The position numbers were made by a program, and so were the translations under genes. Below the pieces are notes generated by a model. The model did not search any database. It was not told the origin of the DNA and saw only the letters and a list, made by a program, of their open reading frames with translations. From contig DBUB01000010.1 of assembly GCA_002307725.1 (NCBI GenBank), positions 958,410 through 1,022,409 of the forward strand: a stretch of DNA of 64,000 nucleotides, written 5' to 3'. The stretch's first letter is position 1. The number at the start of each line of letters is the position of its first letter. The DNA is from Alphaproteobacteria bacterium UBA1301. Lineage in GTDB: Bacteria; Pseudomonadota; Alphaproteobacteria; Micropepsales; Micropepsaceae. Below are positions 1-9,227 of this stretch, one piece after another.

Positions 1-21
1 GTCGTCCAGTGCCTCGGTCAT
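1..21 (-). CDS. start of a gene downstream of tdh (partial, possibly kbl)
   Basis: An ATG on the minus strand shares bases with the tdh stop codon (ATGA overlap), and seven codons (MTEALDD) remain before the window edge. The overlap shows translational coupling to tdh. The usual partner of threonine dehydrogenase is 2-amino-3-ketobutyrate CoA ligase (Kbl), which cleaves the Tdh product to glycine and acetyl-CoA. That identity is inferred from pathway context only; seven residues cannot confirm it. Confidence 0.4.
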
Positions 22-1049
22 AGCTCACTCCAATCCAGAACGACTTTGCCTGACCTGCCGGAGCGCATCACGTCAAAGCCCTCCTGGAAGTCTTTGTAGG
101 CGTAGCGATGGGTGATGACGGGCGCGATGTCCATGCCCGATTGGATCATGCTGGTCAGCTTGTACCACGTTTCGCCGAACATGCGCCCGTAGATGCCGCG
201 GAGTGTCAGACCCTTCATCACCACCGTATTCCAGTCGATGGCGGTGTCGCCGGTCTGGAGGCCGAGCATGGCGATCTTGCCGCCATTGGCCATCGTCGCC
301 AGCATCTGACGAAAACCGGCTGCATTGCCGCTCATTTCGAGACCGACGTCGAAGCCTTCCTGCATGCCGAGCCCGGCCATCACGTCTTTCAGGTTTTGCG
401 TGGAAACATTCACCGCCGCGGTGGCGCCGAGCTTCTTGGCCAGCCCCAACCGGTAGTCGTTGACGTCGGTAATGACGACGTAGCGCGCGCCCGCTTTCAC
501 CGCCATCGCCGCCGCGGCGATGCCGATCGGACCGGCGCCGGTGATAAGAACGTCCTCGCCGACCAGATCGAACGCCAGCGCGGTGTGCGCCGCATTGCCG
601 AGCGGATCGTAGATGGCGTAAATCTCTTCCGGCACTTTCTCGCTGCAATGCCACAGGTTCAGCGCCGGAACCGCAACGTATTCGGCGAAGGCGCCGTTGC
701 GATTGACGCCGACGCCGAGGGTGTTGGCGCAGAGGTGCCGCCGCCCCGCCTGACAGTTGCGGCAATGGCCGCAGATGATGTGCCCTTCGGCGCTGACCAG
801 TTCCCCCACCTTATGGCCGTGCACGTTCGAGCCGACGGCAGCGATGCGGCCGACGAATTCATGGCCGATGGTGGTGCCGGGCTTGACGGTTTTTTGCGAC
901 CACGCATCCCAATTGTAGATGTGCACGTCGGTGCCACAGATACCGGTCTTCAGTACGCGGATCAGCACATCGTCGATGCCGTAGTCCGGCTCCGGCACAT
1001 CCTCAAGCCAGATACCCTCGGCGGCCTTGGTTTTCACAAGCGCTTTCAT
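18..1049 (-). CDS. tdh: L-threonine 3-dehydrogenase
   Basis: A 343-residue zinc alcohol dehydrogenase-type protein that oxidises L-threonine to 2-amino-3-ketobutyrate with NAD+ in the cytoplasm. Catalytic zinc ligands are visible as C38 (ICGTD) and H63-E64 (GHEF). The structural zinc site is C93, C96, C99 and C107, matching the numbering of the E. coli enzyme. A Rossmann motif GAGPIG lies near residue 172. The frame stays open upstream, but the ATG giving MKALVK is the family start. It overlaps the next gene by ATGA, as expected of a tdh-kbl operon. Full length, no anomalies. Confidence 0.95.
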   Translation of the reverse strand: MKALVKTKAAEGIWLEDVPEPDYGIDDVLIRVLKTGICGTDVHIYNWDAWSQKTVKPGTTIGHEFVGRIAAVGSNVHGHKVGELVSAEGHIICGHCRNCQAGRRHLCANTLGVGVNRNGAFAEYVAVPALNLWHCSEKVPEEIYAIYDPLGNAAHTALAFDLVGEDVLITGAGPIGIAAAAMAVKAGARYVVITDVNDYRLGLAKKLGATAAVNVSTQNLKDVMAGLGMQEGFDVGLEMSGNAAGFRQMLATMANGGKIAMLGLQTGDTAIDWNTVVMKGLTLRGIYGRMFGETWYKLTSMIQSGMDIAPVITHRYAYKDFQEGFDVMRSGRSGKVVLDWSEL

Positions 1050-1189
1050 GGGAATCGTCCTGGGAAAATCGCGACGGATTCCGATAGTCCCCGCGCCCAG
1101 GGTCCGCAAGACGCATCGCGGGATGGCAGCAACGGCACCGGCGCATGGGCGCACGATCTTGTCGCAAAAACCCGGTCAGGATTTCCGGT

Positions 1190-1834
1190 TCATGCGTGGG
1201 GCTTGAGCGGCACGCCGAGGCCGATCAGGTCCTGACGCAGTTTCTCGGCACCGGTGAACAGCAAGGCGGGCAGCCCCACCTGGGCCGCGCCCTCGACATT
1301 GCGACAGCTGTCGTCGACGAAGACCAAATGCTCGGCCTCCTCGCCGTAGCAGCGCAGCGCGATGTCGTAGATCGCCTTGTGCGGCTTGACGCAGCCGTGG
1401 TCGCCCGACAGGACAATGTGCTCGAACAGGTCGAGTTCCTTGAAGCGGTTGCGCACCCGCGAAAACGTCTCGCGGTGCCAGTTCGACAGTGCAAACAGGC
1501 GCAGCCCCGCCGCCTTGATCTCGGCCATCAACGCCGCCGTGCCGGGAATAGAGCCACCGATCATCTCGATCCAGCGGCCGTAATAGGCGCGAATCTCGCG
1601 CTCCCACTCCGGAAACAGCGCCACACGCTCGGCCGTCGCCTGGATCAGATCACGTCCGGAATCCTGCCGTTCGTTCCAATCGGCGGTGCAGATGGTTTGG
1701 AGGAAGTTCGCAGCCTTGGTCTCGTCGCCCTCGAACACTTTGCGGTAGAGGTGCATCGGATTCCAGTCGATGACGACACCGCCGAGGTCGAACACGACCC
1801 CCTTCACCACAGGCATACGTGTGTTGAGCGCCAC
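1190..1834 (-). CDS. HAD family hydrolase (YihX-like)
   Basis: A 214-residue haloacid dehalogenase-superfamily protein, probably a cytoplasmic small-molecule phosphatase. Motif I is FDLGGVVID near residues 15-23 with nucleophile D16; the second Asp of the usual DxD is Gly, as in the YihX-like branch. Motif II is ALSN near 117, motif III the Lys of KPHKAIYD, motif IV VFVDDS. The start is taken as GTG because AGAGG sits at good spacing; an ATG six codons in is an alternative. It lies 140 bp behind tdh on the same strand and may be separately transcribed. The substrate cannot be read from the sequence. Confidence 0.85.
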   Translation of the reverse strand: MALNTRMPVVKGVVFDLGGVVIDWNPMHLYRKVFEGDETKAANFLQTICTADWNERQDSGRDLIQATAERVALFPEWEREIRAYYGRWIEMIGGSIPGTAALMAEIKAAGLRLFALSNWHRETFSRVRNRFKELDLFEHIVLSGDHGCVKPHKAIYDIALRCYGEEAEHLVFVDDSCRNVEGAAQVGLPALLFTGAEKLRQDLIGLGVPLKPHA

Positions 1835-1962
1835 CGGTCGCCTCTTTCCTTTGGTCGCGATTTTCCGTTCGCGTCCAGAGGGATTAGCACGCCCGCCACG
1901 CCCTTGGAATGCGGTCAGAACAGCGCGTCCCGGCGGTTTTTCCAGGCAAAAGCCCGGCCGGC

Positions 1963-2496
1963 TCAGGTGCGCGAAAAGCCGGAGCGCGAGGTGTGTTGCC
2001 CGAAGGTGGCGATATAGTCGGGAACCCCGCCCGTCGGGCCGAACGGCAGACAGACCGTTTCGGCGTGGGTGAAATTGACCTCTGGCATTTCCAAGCCCAC
2101 GGTCACCACAACTGCGATCGGAACCCCGGAGAGGGTCACGCGGCGGTAGATCGGCAACCAGCGCTGCACGGTGTTGGGCAGATCGGCGAATGTCTCGCTC
2201 ATGCGCCGGTGGATGAGCAGCGCGCGATAGCAGCGGCAGACCTCGTCACCAACGATGTTGAGCGCAAAATCGGCGCCGCCGTCGAGCACTTTGGCGACCA
2301 CCATGTGCTTGAGCAGACCGGGAATATCGCGGACCCGAATATCTTCGCGCGCCGGATAGGGACGGTCGCCGCGCAAGTGTTGCCAATAGGCAATACCCTG
2401 GGTGACGACGGGCATCGTCATCTCGTCCAGCGGCACGATCTCAACCCGTGTTTCTTCCGGGAACGCCGTGCTCGCGATTGGTTCTTGGAACGGCAT
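1963..2496 (-). CDS. PAS domain-containing protein (PF07310-like)
   Basis: About 177 residues resembling the alphaproteobacterial single-PAS family. The pattern is a YWQHLRGDRPYPAREDI segment, then helices ending in HMVVAKVL, then strands (FALNIVGDEVCRCYRALLIHRRM). There is no membrane segment and no output domain, so it may be a small sensor or adaptor whose partner is not in view. The frame also has a TTG start five codons upstream (2511); neither start has a convincing ribosome binding site. It follows the heparinase-like gene on the same strand after about 95 bp. Function unknown beyond the fold. Confidence 0.7.
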   Translation of the reverse strand: MPFQEPIASTAFPEETRVEIVPLDEMTMPVVTQGIAYWQHLRGDRPYPAREDIRVRDIPGLLKHMVVAKVLDGGADFALNIVGDEVCRCYRALLIHRRMSETFADLPNTVQRWLPIYRRVTLSGVPIAVVVTVGLEMPEVNFTHAETVCLPFGPTGGVPDYIATFGQHTSRSGFSRT

Positions 2497-2591
2497 CGCG
2501 ATCAGGTCCAAGGTGCCCGTCGGTTTGTGTTCCGGGCCTACGTAGTACTACGCGCATTGCGCTTAACAACATATGAAAGGCATTGCCGCAA

Positions 2592-4322
2592 TCACCGCGC
2601 CGCCGGTTCGCCTTGACCGATCTGTTCGATGATCCAACCAATTTCGACCGGTTCGTTCTTGACCTGTCCGGTGATGACGAGTTGCTCCGAGCGGCGGATG
2701 GCGTCGCCACCGACATAGACACTTTCTTCCACCGTTACCGGCGCCGTGGCGCGGAACCGCCAGCCCTCGCCGTTCGGCAGCTTGAGCAGCACATAGCCGC
2801 TTTCGGCGTGGGAAAGGCGCACATCGGGATGGATGTGGAAGCGCACCGCAAACGGTAGCATCTCCTTGCTGTCAGCCCGCGGCAGCAGACGATCGGTGCC
2901 AGTCAGCGCCAAGCCGTGCGGCGACAGCGTCAGTTCGCGTTCGTGGCGAATGCCGAATTGCCGCAGATAGCCGTCGTGGCTCGCCACCACGGTGTTGCCC
3001 TTCTCGGTCTCGACGCGGCGGGTTTCGATCGCTTCCGGCCCGTGTACGACGCGGGCGCCAAGTAGCCGCTTTACCCAACCCTCGCGCAGAATGGTGGCGC
3101 TTGAGGTGTCGGCGACCGTCACCGTCGAATGGGCGGCAGTGGCGCGCAAGGCCGCCTGCCAGCGGCGATGACCGGCCAGAGTGGCGGTACCGCAATTGAC
3201 GATGATGCGATGGGTTCCGGCGCTCAGTTCGAACGACAAACATCCGGCATGCGCATTCACCGAGAAGCCGCCGGGCGGCGGCGCCCCGCAATCGATCAGC
3301 ACCAGCGTGCGATTGGCATGCAGGCGGTGATAGCCGGAATGGCGCGCATAGCCGAACGGCAGACCTTTGACGTCGTCGCGATGCAGCAGCGCGTGGACCA
3401 TCTTGGCACTCGACTCGCCGCCGCCGTTGAACAGCGCCATCGCGCCGTCGCCGTGGCGAAAAAAACGCACCATCGGTGCCATGCGGTCGTGCGCGCTACG
3501 CAGGCCCAGCGACACCACCTGCCCGGTCGCCGTCAGCACTTCCATCACTATCACGACATAGCGATAGGCCTGCACCAGCACTTCCGGCGAACGGCTGACA
3601 TGCCCACCATCGGGCAGGATCTGGCGCGCCAATTCCTGTTCTAGCCGCAGCAAGCCCTGCTGCAGCCGCTTGGGACTGTCATCCAGGCAGAGGCCCGACA
3701 GCACCAGCGCCGCTGCCGCTTCGATCCGCGGCAGCCCGTCCGGCGCCTCGCCAGCGATGCGCGCCAGCATGCGCGACTGCTCGCGCAGCGACACATACAC
3801 TTTCGAGCGCCACAGCATGTCGCAATTGGTCAGGATGAAACGGCCGTTGGCGAACAGCGCCACCAGACGCCGCGCGATCACCTGCGGCTGCCAGCCAGGT
3901 TCGGTGTACTTGCTGTAGCGCTTCAGCCATTGCGACACGAGGTTGGTCGCGAGCGTCCGCGCCGCCTCGCCGCCTGCGGCCGACAACGGCGGCAACCAGG
4001 CGAAACCGTCCAGCGCCTCGCGCCAGTCCGCCGAGGGGGCCGGGCGGTCGAAGATCGAGCGGTCACCGGCCTCGGCGGTTTCGCCCTGAAACTTGAACTT
4101 GCCGCGGAGCAGCGCTTCGGCATCGTCGAGCTTGCGCGGCAGCGTGTCGACCGGGGAGTAGACGATGTGGTCGGCGAGCGGTCCGGACAGGAAACGGCGG
4201 TAGAGCCAAGTGCGCCGGGTCCAGCGGCGAACACCACTGGTCGCGCGCCATAGTGCAACCTTCAGCGCCTCGGGCAGGAGGGCGAGCGGCGGCCGGTTTG
4301 TGGATGGGCGCGTTGCGGCCAC
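2592..4322 (-). CDS. heparinase II/III family protein
   Basis: A 576-residue protein with the alpha/alpha-toroid plus beta-sandwich layout of the heparinase II/III family: a helical N-terminal half (residues about 60-330) and a strand-rich C-terminal half (about 340-560, from CLSFELSAGTHRIIVNCG onward). The family includes polysaccharide lyases; no signal peptide is apparent and the substrate is unknown. The start is GTG with GAGG about six bases upstream, and that site lies across the rpe stop codon, so the gene is coupled to rpe. Alphaproteobacteria often place this gene beside rpe and purH; purH is not here. Confidence 0.85.
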   Translation of the reverse strand: MAATRPSTNRPPLALLPEALKVALWRATSGVRRWTRRTWLYRRFLSGPLADHIVYSPVDTLPRKLDDAEALLRGKFKFQGETAEAGDRSIFDRPAPSADWREALDGFAWLPPLSAAGGEAARTLATNLVSQWLKRYSKYTEPGWQPQVIARRLVALFANGRFILTNCDMLWRSKVYVSLREQSRMLARIAGEAPDGLPRIEAAAALVLSGLCLDDSPKRLQQGLLRLEQELARQILPDGGHVSRSPEVLVQAYRYVVIVMEVLTATGQVVSLGLRSAHDRMAPMVRFFRHGDGAMALFNGGGESSAKMVHALLHRDDVKGLPFGYARHSGYHRLHANRTLVLIDCGAPPPGGFSVNAHAGCLSFELSAGTHRIIVNCGTATLAGHRRWQAALRATAAHSTVTVADTSSATILREGWVKRLLGARVVHGPEAIETRRVETEKGNTVVASHDGYLRQFGIRHERELTLSPHGLALTGTDRLLPRADSKEMLPFAVRFHIHPDVRLSHAESGYVLLKLPNGEGWRFRATAPVTVEESVYVGGDAIRRSEQLVITGQVKNEPVEIGWIIEQIGQGEPAAR

Positions 4323-4325
4323 CCC

Positions 4326-4982
4326 TTAACCTCGCAAGGCCGTGATATTAGATGCGTAACACGTCGCCCCGCCGCGGAACACGGCCGTTCCCGCGACGAT
4401 CGTATCGGCGCCTGCCGAGATAACCTGCTTCACCGTTGTCTTGTTGATTCCGCCGTCGACCTCCAGCGCGATGGCGCGGCCGGTCTTGGCGATGCGTTCC
4501 GCCGCAGCTTCGATCTTCTTGAGCTGGCTCACGATGAAACTTTGCCCGCCGAAGCCGGGATTGACGGTCATGATCAGCACCAGATCGACGAGGTCGAGCA
4601 CCGGATCGATGTGATCGATCGGCGTGCCGGGATTAAGCACGATGCCCGGCTTCTTGCCGAGGCTCCGGATCTTCTGCAGCGTCGAATGGATGTGCGGGCC
4701 AGCCTCGGGATGGACGGTGATGCCGTCGGCACCCGCCGCCGCGAAGGCCTCGAGATAGGGATCGACCGGCGCAATCATCAGGTGCACGTCGAACGGCTTT
4801 TGGGTGTGGGACCGGAGCGCTTTGACGATCGGCGGGCCGAGGGTGATGTTGGGCACAAAATGGCCGTCCATCACGTCGACATGGATCATGTCGGCGCCAG
4901 CGGCGTCCAACGCCTCGATTTCCGCTCCCAGACACGCGAAGTCGGCGGACAAAATAGACGGCGAAATGCGGATGTTACCCAT
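4326..4982 (-). CDS. rpe: ribulose-phosphate 3-epimerase
   Basis: A 218-residue TIM-barrel enzyme interconverting D-ribulose 5-phosphate and D-xylulose 5-phosphate (pentose phosphate and Calvin cycles). It shows the family signatures ISPSILSADF at the N-terminus, HVDVMDGHFVPN around residues 34-45 with the catalytic Asp, MTVNPGFGGQ near 140, and EVDGGIN near 175 with the second catalytic Asp. Length is normal. It is the middle gene of a three-gene minus-strand run: 9 bp after the membrane protein gene and 3 bp before the heparinase-like gene. Confidence 0.96.
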   Translation of the reverse strand: MGNIRISPSILSADFACLGAEIEALDAAGADMIHVDVMDGHFVPNITLGPPIVKALRSHTQKPFDVHLMIAPVDPYLEAFAAAGADGITVHPEAGPHIHSTLQKIRSLGKKPGIVLNPGTPIDHIDPVLDLVDLVLIMTVNPGFGGQSFIVSQLKKIEAAAERIAKTGRAIALEVDGGINKTTVKQVISAGADTIVAGTAVFRGGATCYASNITALRG

Positions 4983-4991
4983 AATCCCGCA

Positions 4992-6452
4992 TTAAGTGCC
5001 GGATTCGATAGGCTGCCGCAAGGCACGTTCGACGCTTCCGCGCGCCGTCAACAGAACAATCAGCACCGGCACCCAGGCCACGCGCGACTGATAGCGGTCA
5101 TGGGGCCCCGAAAACAGCCCGCAAACCAGGGCGTTGCCGAGCAGCGCCACGAGAACAAACGCGGGCAGAGTCGCCAGATTCCAACGCCTGCGCCGCAGCG
5201 CCCGCCACAGCACCCAGGCGAGCCACGCCTGCGCCAGGAGCGCCAACGGCACGTGCACCACATTCACCGGCGCAAAATGGATTTTTCCGGTCTGCTGATG
5301 CGCCGTCATGTAGGGAATGCGCTGCTTGGGCATGAAACCGTAGAACAGGTCGCGAAGGACCCATACCTGCGGCTCGACCCCGTCGCCGGTGCGAACCATG
5401 AAATACTGGCGCAGCGCGCCCCACAGACCCCAGGCCAGGCTCTGGACCGGGTAATGGCTGAGGCTATGGGCGACGATCAGGTCGTATTCGGCCTTGGGGC
5501 CGTAAAAGCGGCCGACCTTGTTGAACGGGCTTTCCTCGCCCCAGAGGAAATTATCCGCCGTCTTGGGCAGATTGTCCTTGTAGGGGCACAGCACCAGCGG
5601 CTGCGTTGGGCAGAGGTCGGTGAGCGTCTTCTTGACGACGCCGTCGCCCATCAGCCGGGCCGCCAGGAAGAACGAACCCGAACGGCTGACGAAGTATTTG
5701 TCGGTGATCTCAGGGCTTTTCCTGACCAGGATATGATTGGCCTGCAGCACCAGCCCGAGGCCGGTGGCAAAACAGAGCAGCGGCAGGATCAAATTGGGTT
5801 TGGGCAGCTTCCTCTTACGCCAAATCAGCGGCAACAGCCGCACGATAACGAGACAGATCACCAGCCCGGCGGAAGTGCCGAGGTGCGAGGGGTGGCAGGC
5901 AATGGCGAGGCCTGCGACCGGGATCAGCAGCAGCGCCCGGACCCATCCCAGTTGCTTGACCTTGAACGCCAAAGGATAGATCGCCAGCACGAACACCGCC
6001 GTGAAGCAGTCCGGTTCGATCTGCCCCGCGAACCAGGCGACGCTGGTCAGCACCGACAGCATTGCCCCGACCCGCAAAAGCATCCACAGCGTCGTGCGCG
6101 GCCACAGCGCCCGGGCAAACTCGACGATCACCAACGCCGTCATCGCCGACTGCACCCAAGCGACGTACCACAGGCTGGTCCGGCCGTGGGCATAGTCTAA
6201 AAACAGCGAGTAGACCGGCGAGCGCTCGGGGACGAAAAAGCGCCGGAAGCCCTCCAGCACATAAGCGCCCGAGTCGAAGAACATGAACGGAAACCCGTTC
6301 CACCACGCCGCGTAAAGAAACATCGGCGTCAGCAGAAGGATCGCGGCCACCTCGGCGCCAAACCCCGAGATATGGGCTGCCGGAATGTGGAATCGCACCG
6401 GCCAACCGGCCAGCCGGGCCGGACGCGCCTGTCTTACGGTCGATTCGTTCAT
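4992..6452 (-). CDS. multi-pass membrane protein of unknown function
   Basis: About 486 residues with roughly ten hydrophobic segments and one long hydrophilic loop between residues 220 and 360. That loop, plus an Arg-rich stretch before the last two helices, is reminiscent of GT-C type membrane glycosyltransferases, but I see no diagnostic DD or DE motif and make no call. The ATG giving MNESTV is chosen because GAGG precedes it; the frame is open 17 codons further upstream. It is first in the run with rpe and the heparinase-like gene, hinting at cell-surface carbohydrate work, which is inference only. Confidence 0.7.
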   Translation of the reverse strand: MNESTVRQARPARLAGWPVRFHIPAAHISGFGAEVAAILLLTPMFLYAAWWNGFPFMFFDSGAYVLEGFRRFFVPERSPVYSLFLDYAHGRTSLWYVAWVQSAMTALVIVEFARALWPRTTLWMLLRVGAMLSVLTSVAWFAGQIEPDCFTAVFVLAIYPLAFKVKQLGWVRALLLIPVAGLAIACHPSHLGTSAGLVICLVIVRLLPLIWRKRKLPKPNLILPLLCFATGLGLVLQANHILVRKSPEITDKYFVSRSGSFFLAARLMGDGVVKKTLTDLCPTQPLVLCPYKDNLPKTADNFLWGEESPFNKVGRFYGPKAEYDLIVAHSLSHYPVQSLAWGLWGALRQYFMVRTGDGVEPQVWVLRDLFYGFMPKQRIPYMTAHQQTGKIHFAPVNVVHVPLALLAQAWLAWVLWRALRRRRWNLATLPAFVLVALLGNALVCGLFSGPHDRYQSRVAWVPVLIVLLTARGSVERALRQPIESGT

Positions 6453-6635
6453 TCGGGGCCTCGTTCCACGCGGGCCGGACAATGGCCCGGCGGCCCCGGT
6501 CAAGCAAATCGCGAAATGTCCTATTCGCTATCGTCATGGGGCCGCAGCGGGAAACCGTCCAAGGATTGGTTGACTTAGAACGCTTAGAATCTATGCTCCG
6601 TACTGGTTTTATCTCTCTTCGCTTCGAGGACTTGA

Positions 6636-7052
6636 ATGGCGGAAAACCCGCAGAAGCTGGCCGCGCGCCCGCTTTCCCCGTTCGTCACCATCTTTCGCTG
6701 GCCGATCACCATGGCGACCTCCATCGTTCACCGCGCCACCGGCGTGGGGCTGGCGGGCGGGCTGTTGGTGCTGGTGTGGTGGCTGGTGGCTGCCGCCAGT
6801 GGGCCGGAGGCGTACGGCTTCTTCATCGACATTGTTCAGACCACGCTCGGCCAGCTTGTACTGTTCGGCTTTGCCTGGGCACTGGCCTTTCACGCCGTGA
6901 ACGGGGTTCGACACCTCGCCTGGGATCTCGGCTACGGCTTCACGGTCAAGACCGCCGACCTCACTGGCATCGTTGTGATTGTACTGTCGCTGGTGCTGGC
7001 AATCGGGGTCTTCGTCCTCGCCTATACCGGTCACGGAGGCTACTACCAATGA
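6636..7052 (+). CDS. sdhC: succinate dehydrogenase cytochrome b556 subunit
   Basis: A 138-residue membrane anchor subunit of complex II. The N-terminal RPLSPF followed by SIVHRATGVGL is the SdhC family signature (quinone-site Ser and Arg), and AFHAVNGVRHLAWD in the second half carries the axial haem b His. Three transmembrane helices are evident. CGAGGA ends five bases before the ATG. The stop overlaps the sdhD start as ATGA. The upstream 180 bp presumably hold the promoter shared away from the divergent membrane protein gene. Confidence 0.94.
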   Translation: MAENPQKLAARPLSPFVTIFRWPITMATSIVHRATGVGLAGGLLVLVWWLVAAASGPEAYGFFIDIVQTTLGQLVLFGFAWALAFHAVNGVRHLAWDLGYGFTVKTADLTGIVVIVLSLVLAIGVFVLAYTGHGGYYQ

Positions 7053-7426
7053 GCCTGGAAACGCCTCTGCACAAAGCCCAAGGCATGGGCTCCGCCCATT
7101 CCGGCGTCAGCCATTTCTGGAAGCAGCGCGTGACGGCGGTGGCGCTGCTCCCGCTGGCGCTGTGGCTCGCGATCTCCGCCCTCGGCCTTATCGGGGCGTC
7201 CTATGCCGGCGTGCTCACGTTCCTCAACAATCCCGTGAACGCCGTGTTGATGGCGGCCTTCGTGCTGATCGGCCTCTACCACATGGTGCTAGGCCTCCAG
7301 GAAGTCATCCTCGATTACGTGCCGCATCCCGGCTTCCGGTTTTTCCTAATGCTGGTGAACTACACCTTCGCCATCGCACTGGCCGCGGCCTCGATCTTCG
7401 CCCTCCTGCGCATCGTCGGATTTTGA
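7049..7426 (+). CDS. sdhD: succinate dehydrogenase hydrophobic anchor subunit
   Basis: A 125-residue second membrane anchor of complex II. It shows FWKQRVTAVAL at the start of the first helix and LYHMVLGLQEVILDYV in the second, with the His that can pair with SdhC for haem and the conserved Asp-Tyr. Three hydrophobic segments are visible. The start lies in the ATGA overlap with sdhC; sdhA starts 1 bp after the stop. The frame is open far upstream antisense-free, but the overlap and family length fix this start. Confidence 0.93.
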   Translation: MSLETPLHKAQGMGSAHSGVSHFWKQRVTAVALLPLALWLAISALGLIGASYAGVLTFLNNPVNAVLMAAFVLIGLYHMVLGLQEVILDYVPHPGFRFFLMLVNYTFAIALAAASIFALLRIVGF

Positions 7427-7427
7427 C

Positions 7428-9215
7428 ATGACCGCTTATCCCATTATCGATCACTCGTTCGATGTCGTCGTCGTCGGTGCCGGTGGCGCTGGCCTGCGCG
7501 CCACACTTGAATGCGCCCGCCTCGGCCTCAAAACCGCTTGCGTGACGAAAGTCTTCCCCACCCGCAGCCATACGGTCGCCGCCCAGGGCGGTGTCGCCGC
7601 CGCGCTCGGCAATATGGGCGAAGACGATTGGCGCTGGCATATGTATGACACCGTCAAGGGCTCCGATTGGCTCGGCGACCAGGACGCCATCGAATACCTC
7701 TGCCGCAATGCGCCGGAAGCGGTCTACGAACTCGAACATTTCGGGGTGCCGTTCAGCCGCACCGAAGACGGCAAGATCTACCAGCGCGCCTTCGGCGGCA
7801 TGACCAGCCATTTCGGCAAGGGCACCGCCCAGCGCACCTGCGCCGCCGCCGACCGCACTGGCCACGCCATGCTGCACACGCTGTATGGCCAATGCGTCAA
7901 GCACGAGGTCAATTTCTTCGTCGAGTATTTCGCCCTCGATCTGATCGTCGAAGACGGCGCCGTGCGCGGCTTGATGGCGTGGAAACTGGACGACGGGACC
8001 ATCCATCGCTTCCGCGCCCACAAGGTCATTCTCGCCACCGGCGGCTATGGCCGCATCTATTTCACCTGCACCGGCGGCCACACCCAGACCGGCGACGGCA
8101 ATGGGATGGTGCTACGCGCCGGCTTGCCCTTGCAGGACATGGAGTTCATCCAGTTCCACCCCACCGGGGTTTACGGCGTCGGCGTTCTGATCACCGAAGG
8201 CGTGCGCGGCGAAGGCGGCTATCTCACCAATTCCGAAGGCGAGCGTTTCATGGAGCGCTATGCCCCCAACGCGAAGGACCTCGCCTCGCGCGATGTCGTT
8301 TCCCGCGCTATCACGGTGGAAATTCGCGAAGGCCGCGGTGTCGGTCCACGCAAGGACTATGTGAATCTGCATCTGTCGCATCTCGATCCGAAGATCATTC
8401 ACGAGCGCCTGCCCGGCATCGCCGAAAGCTCGCGCATCTTCGCTGGCGTCGACGTCACCAAGGAGCCGATCCCGGTGCTGCCGACGGTGCACTACAATAT
8501 GGGCGGCATCCCGACCAATCACATGGGCGAAGCCGTGACCTTGGCAGACGGCAATCCCGATGCGGTGATCCCCGGTCTGATGGCGGTGGGCGAAGCGGCG
8601 TGCGTCTCCGTCCACGGAGCAAACCGTCTGGGCTCGAATTCGCTAATCGATCTGGTGGTGTTCGGCAAGGCCGCGGGCGCGCAGGCGGCCAAGACGATCG
8701 GCGAGAACAAGAAACACACCGAGCTGCCGAAAGGCGCCGGCGACGAAGCGCTGGCCCGCCTCGACCGGCTGCGGTACGCCAAGGGCAAAACCCCGACGGC
8801 GGAAATGCGCCTCGCGATGCAGCGCGCCATGCAAGAAGACGCCGCCGTGTTCCGCACCGGCGAGGTGCTGGCGCAAGGCAAAGCGCGCATCGCCGAAATC
8901 TATGGCCGCTCCGACGAACTGGCGGTCTCCGACCGCACCTTGATCTGGAACACCGATCTGGTGGAAACGCTAGAATACGAAAACCTGATCGCCCAAGCCG
9001 CGGTCACGATCAACAGCGCGCTGAACCGCCAGGAAAGCCGCGGCGCCCACGCCCGCGAAGACTTCCCCAATCGAGACGACGCCAACTGGATGAAGCACAC
9101 GCTGAGCTGGCTGGATGCGAAGACCGGCGGAGTGAAGCTGGATTACCGCCCGGTGCATTCCTACACGCTGAGTAACGACGTGGAATACATTCCGCCGAAG
9201 GCGAGAGTGTATTGA
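7428..9215 (+). CDS. sdhA: succinate dehydrogenase flavoprotein subunit
   Basis: A 595-residue catalytic subunit of complex II, oxidising succinate to fumarate. The dinucleotide motif GAGGAGLRA is at residues 18-26, and TRSHTVAAQGG carries the His (about H48) for covalent 8-alpha-FAD attachment. Substrate-site segments HPTGVYGVG and HGANRLGSNSL are intact, as is the C-terminal RPVHSYTL region. It is closely spaced to sdhD. Unusually, no sdhB (iron-sulfur subunit) follows; the next gene is on the opposite strand and unrelated. Confidence 0.97.
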   Translation: MTAYPIIDHSFDVVVVGAGGAGLRATLECARLGLKTACVTKVFPTRSHTVAAQGGVAAALGNMGEDDWRWHMYDTVKGSDWLGDQDAIEYLCRNAPEAVYELEHFGVPFSRTEDGKIYQRAFGGMTSHFGKGTAQRTCAAADRTGHAMLHTLYGQCVKHEVNFFVEYFALDLIVEDGAVRGLMAWKLDDGTIHRFRAHKVILATGGYGRIYFTCTGGHTQTGDGNGMVLRAGLPLQDMEFIQFHPTGVYGVGVLITEGVRGEGGYLTNSEGERFMERYAPNAKDLASRDVVSRAITVEIREGRGVGPRKDYVNLHLSHLDPKIIHERLPGIAESSRIFAGVDVTKEPIPVLPTVHYNMGGIPTNHMGEAVTLADGNPDAVIPGLMAVGEAACVSVHGANRLGSNSLIDLVVFGKAAGAQAAKTIGENKKHTELPKGAGDEALARLDRLRYAKGKTPTAEMRLAMQRAMQEDAAVFRTGEVLAQGKARIAEIYGRSDELAVSDRTLIWNTDLVETLEYENLIAQAAVTINSALNRQESRGAHAREDFPNRDDANWMKHTLSWLDAKTGGVKLDYRPVHSYTLSNDVEYIPPKARVY

Positions 9216-9227
9216 TGGGAGGTAAGT

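Noticed and set aside
4992..6452. The rpe-linked membrane protein as an ArnT-type glycosyltransferase.
   Set aside because: The topology is similar, but no acidic catalytic motif in the first loop could be seen.
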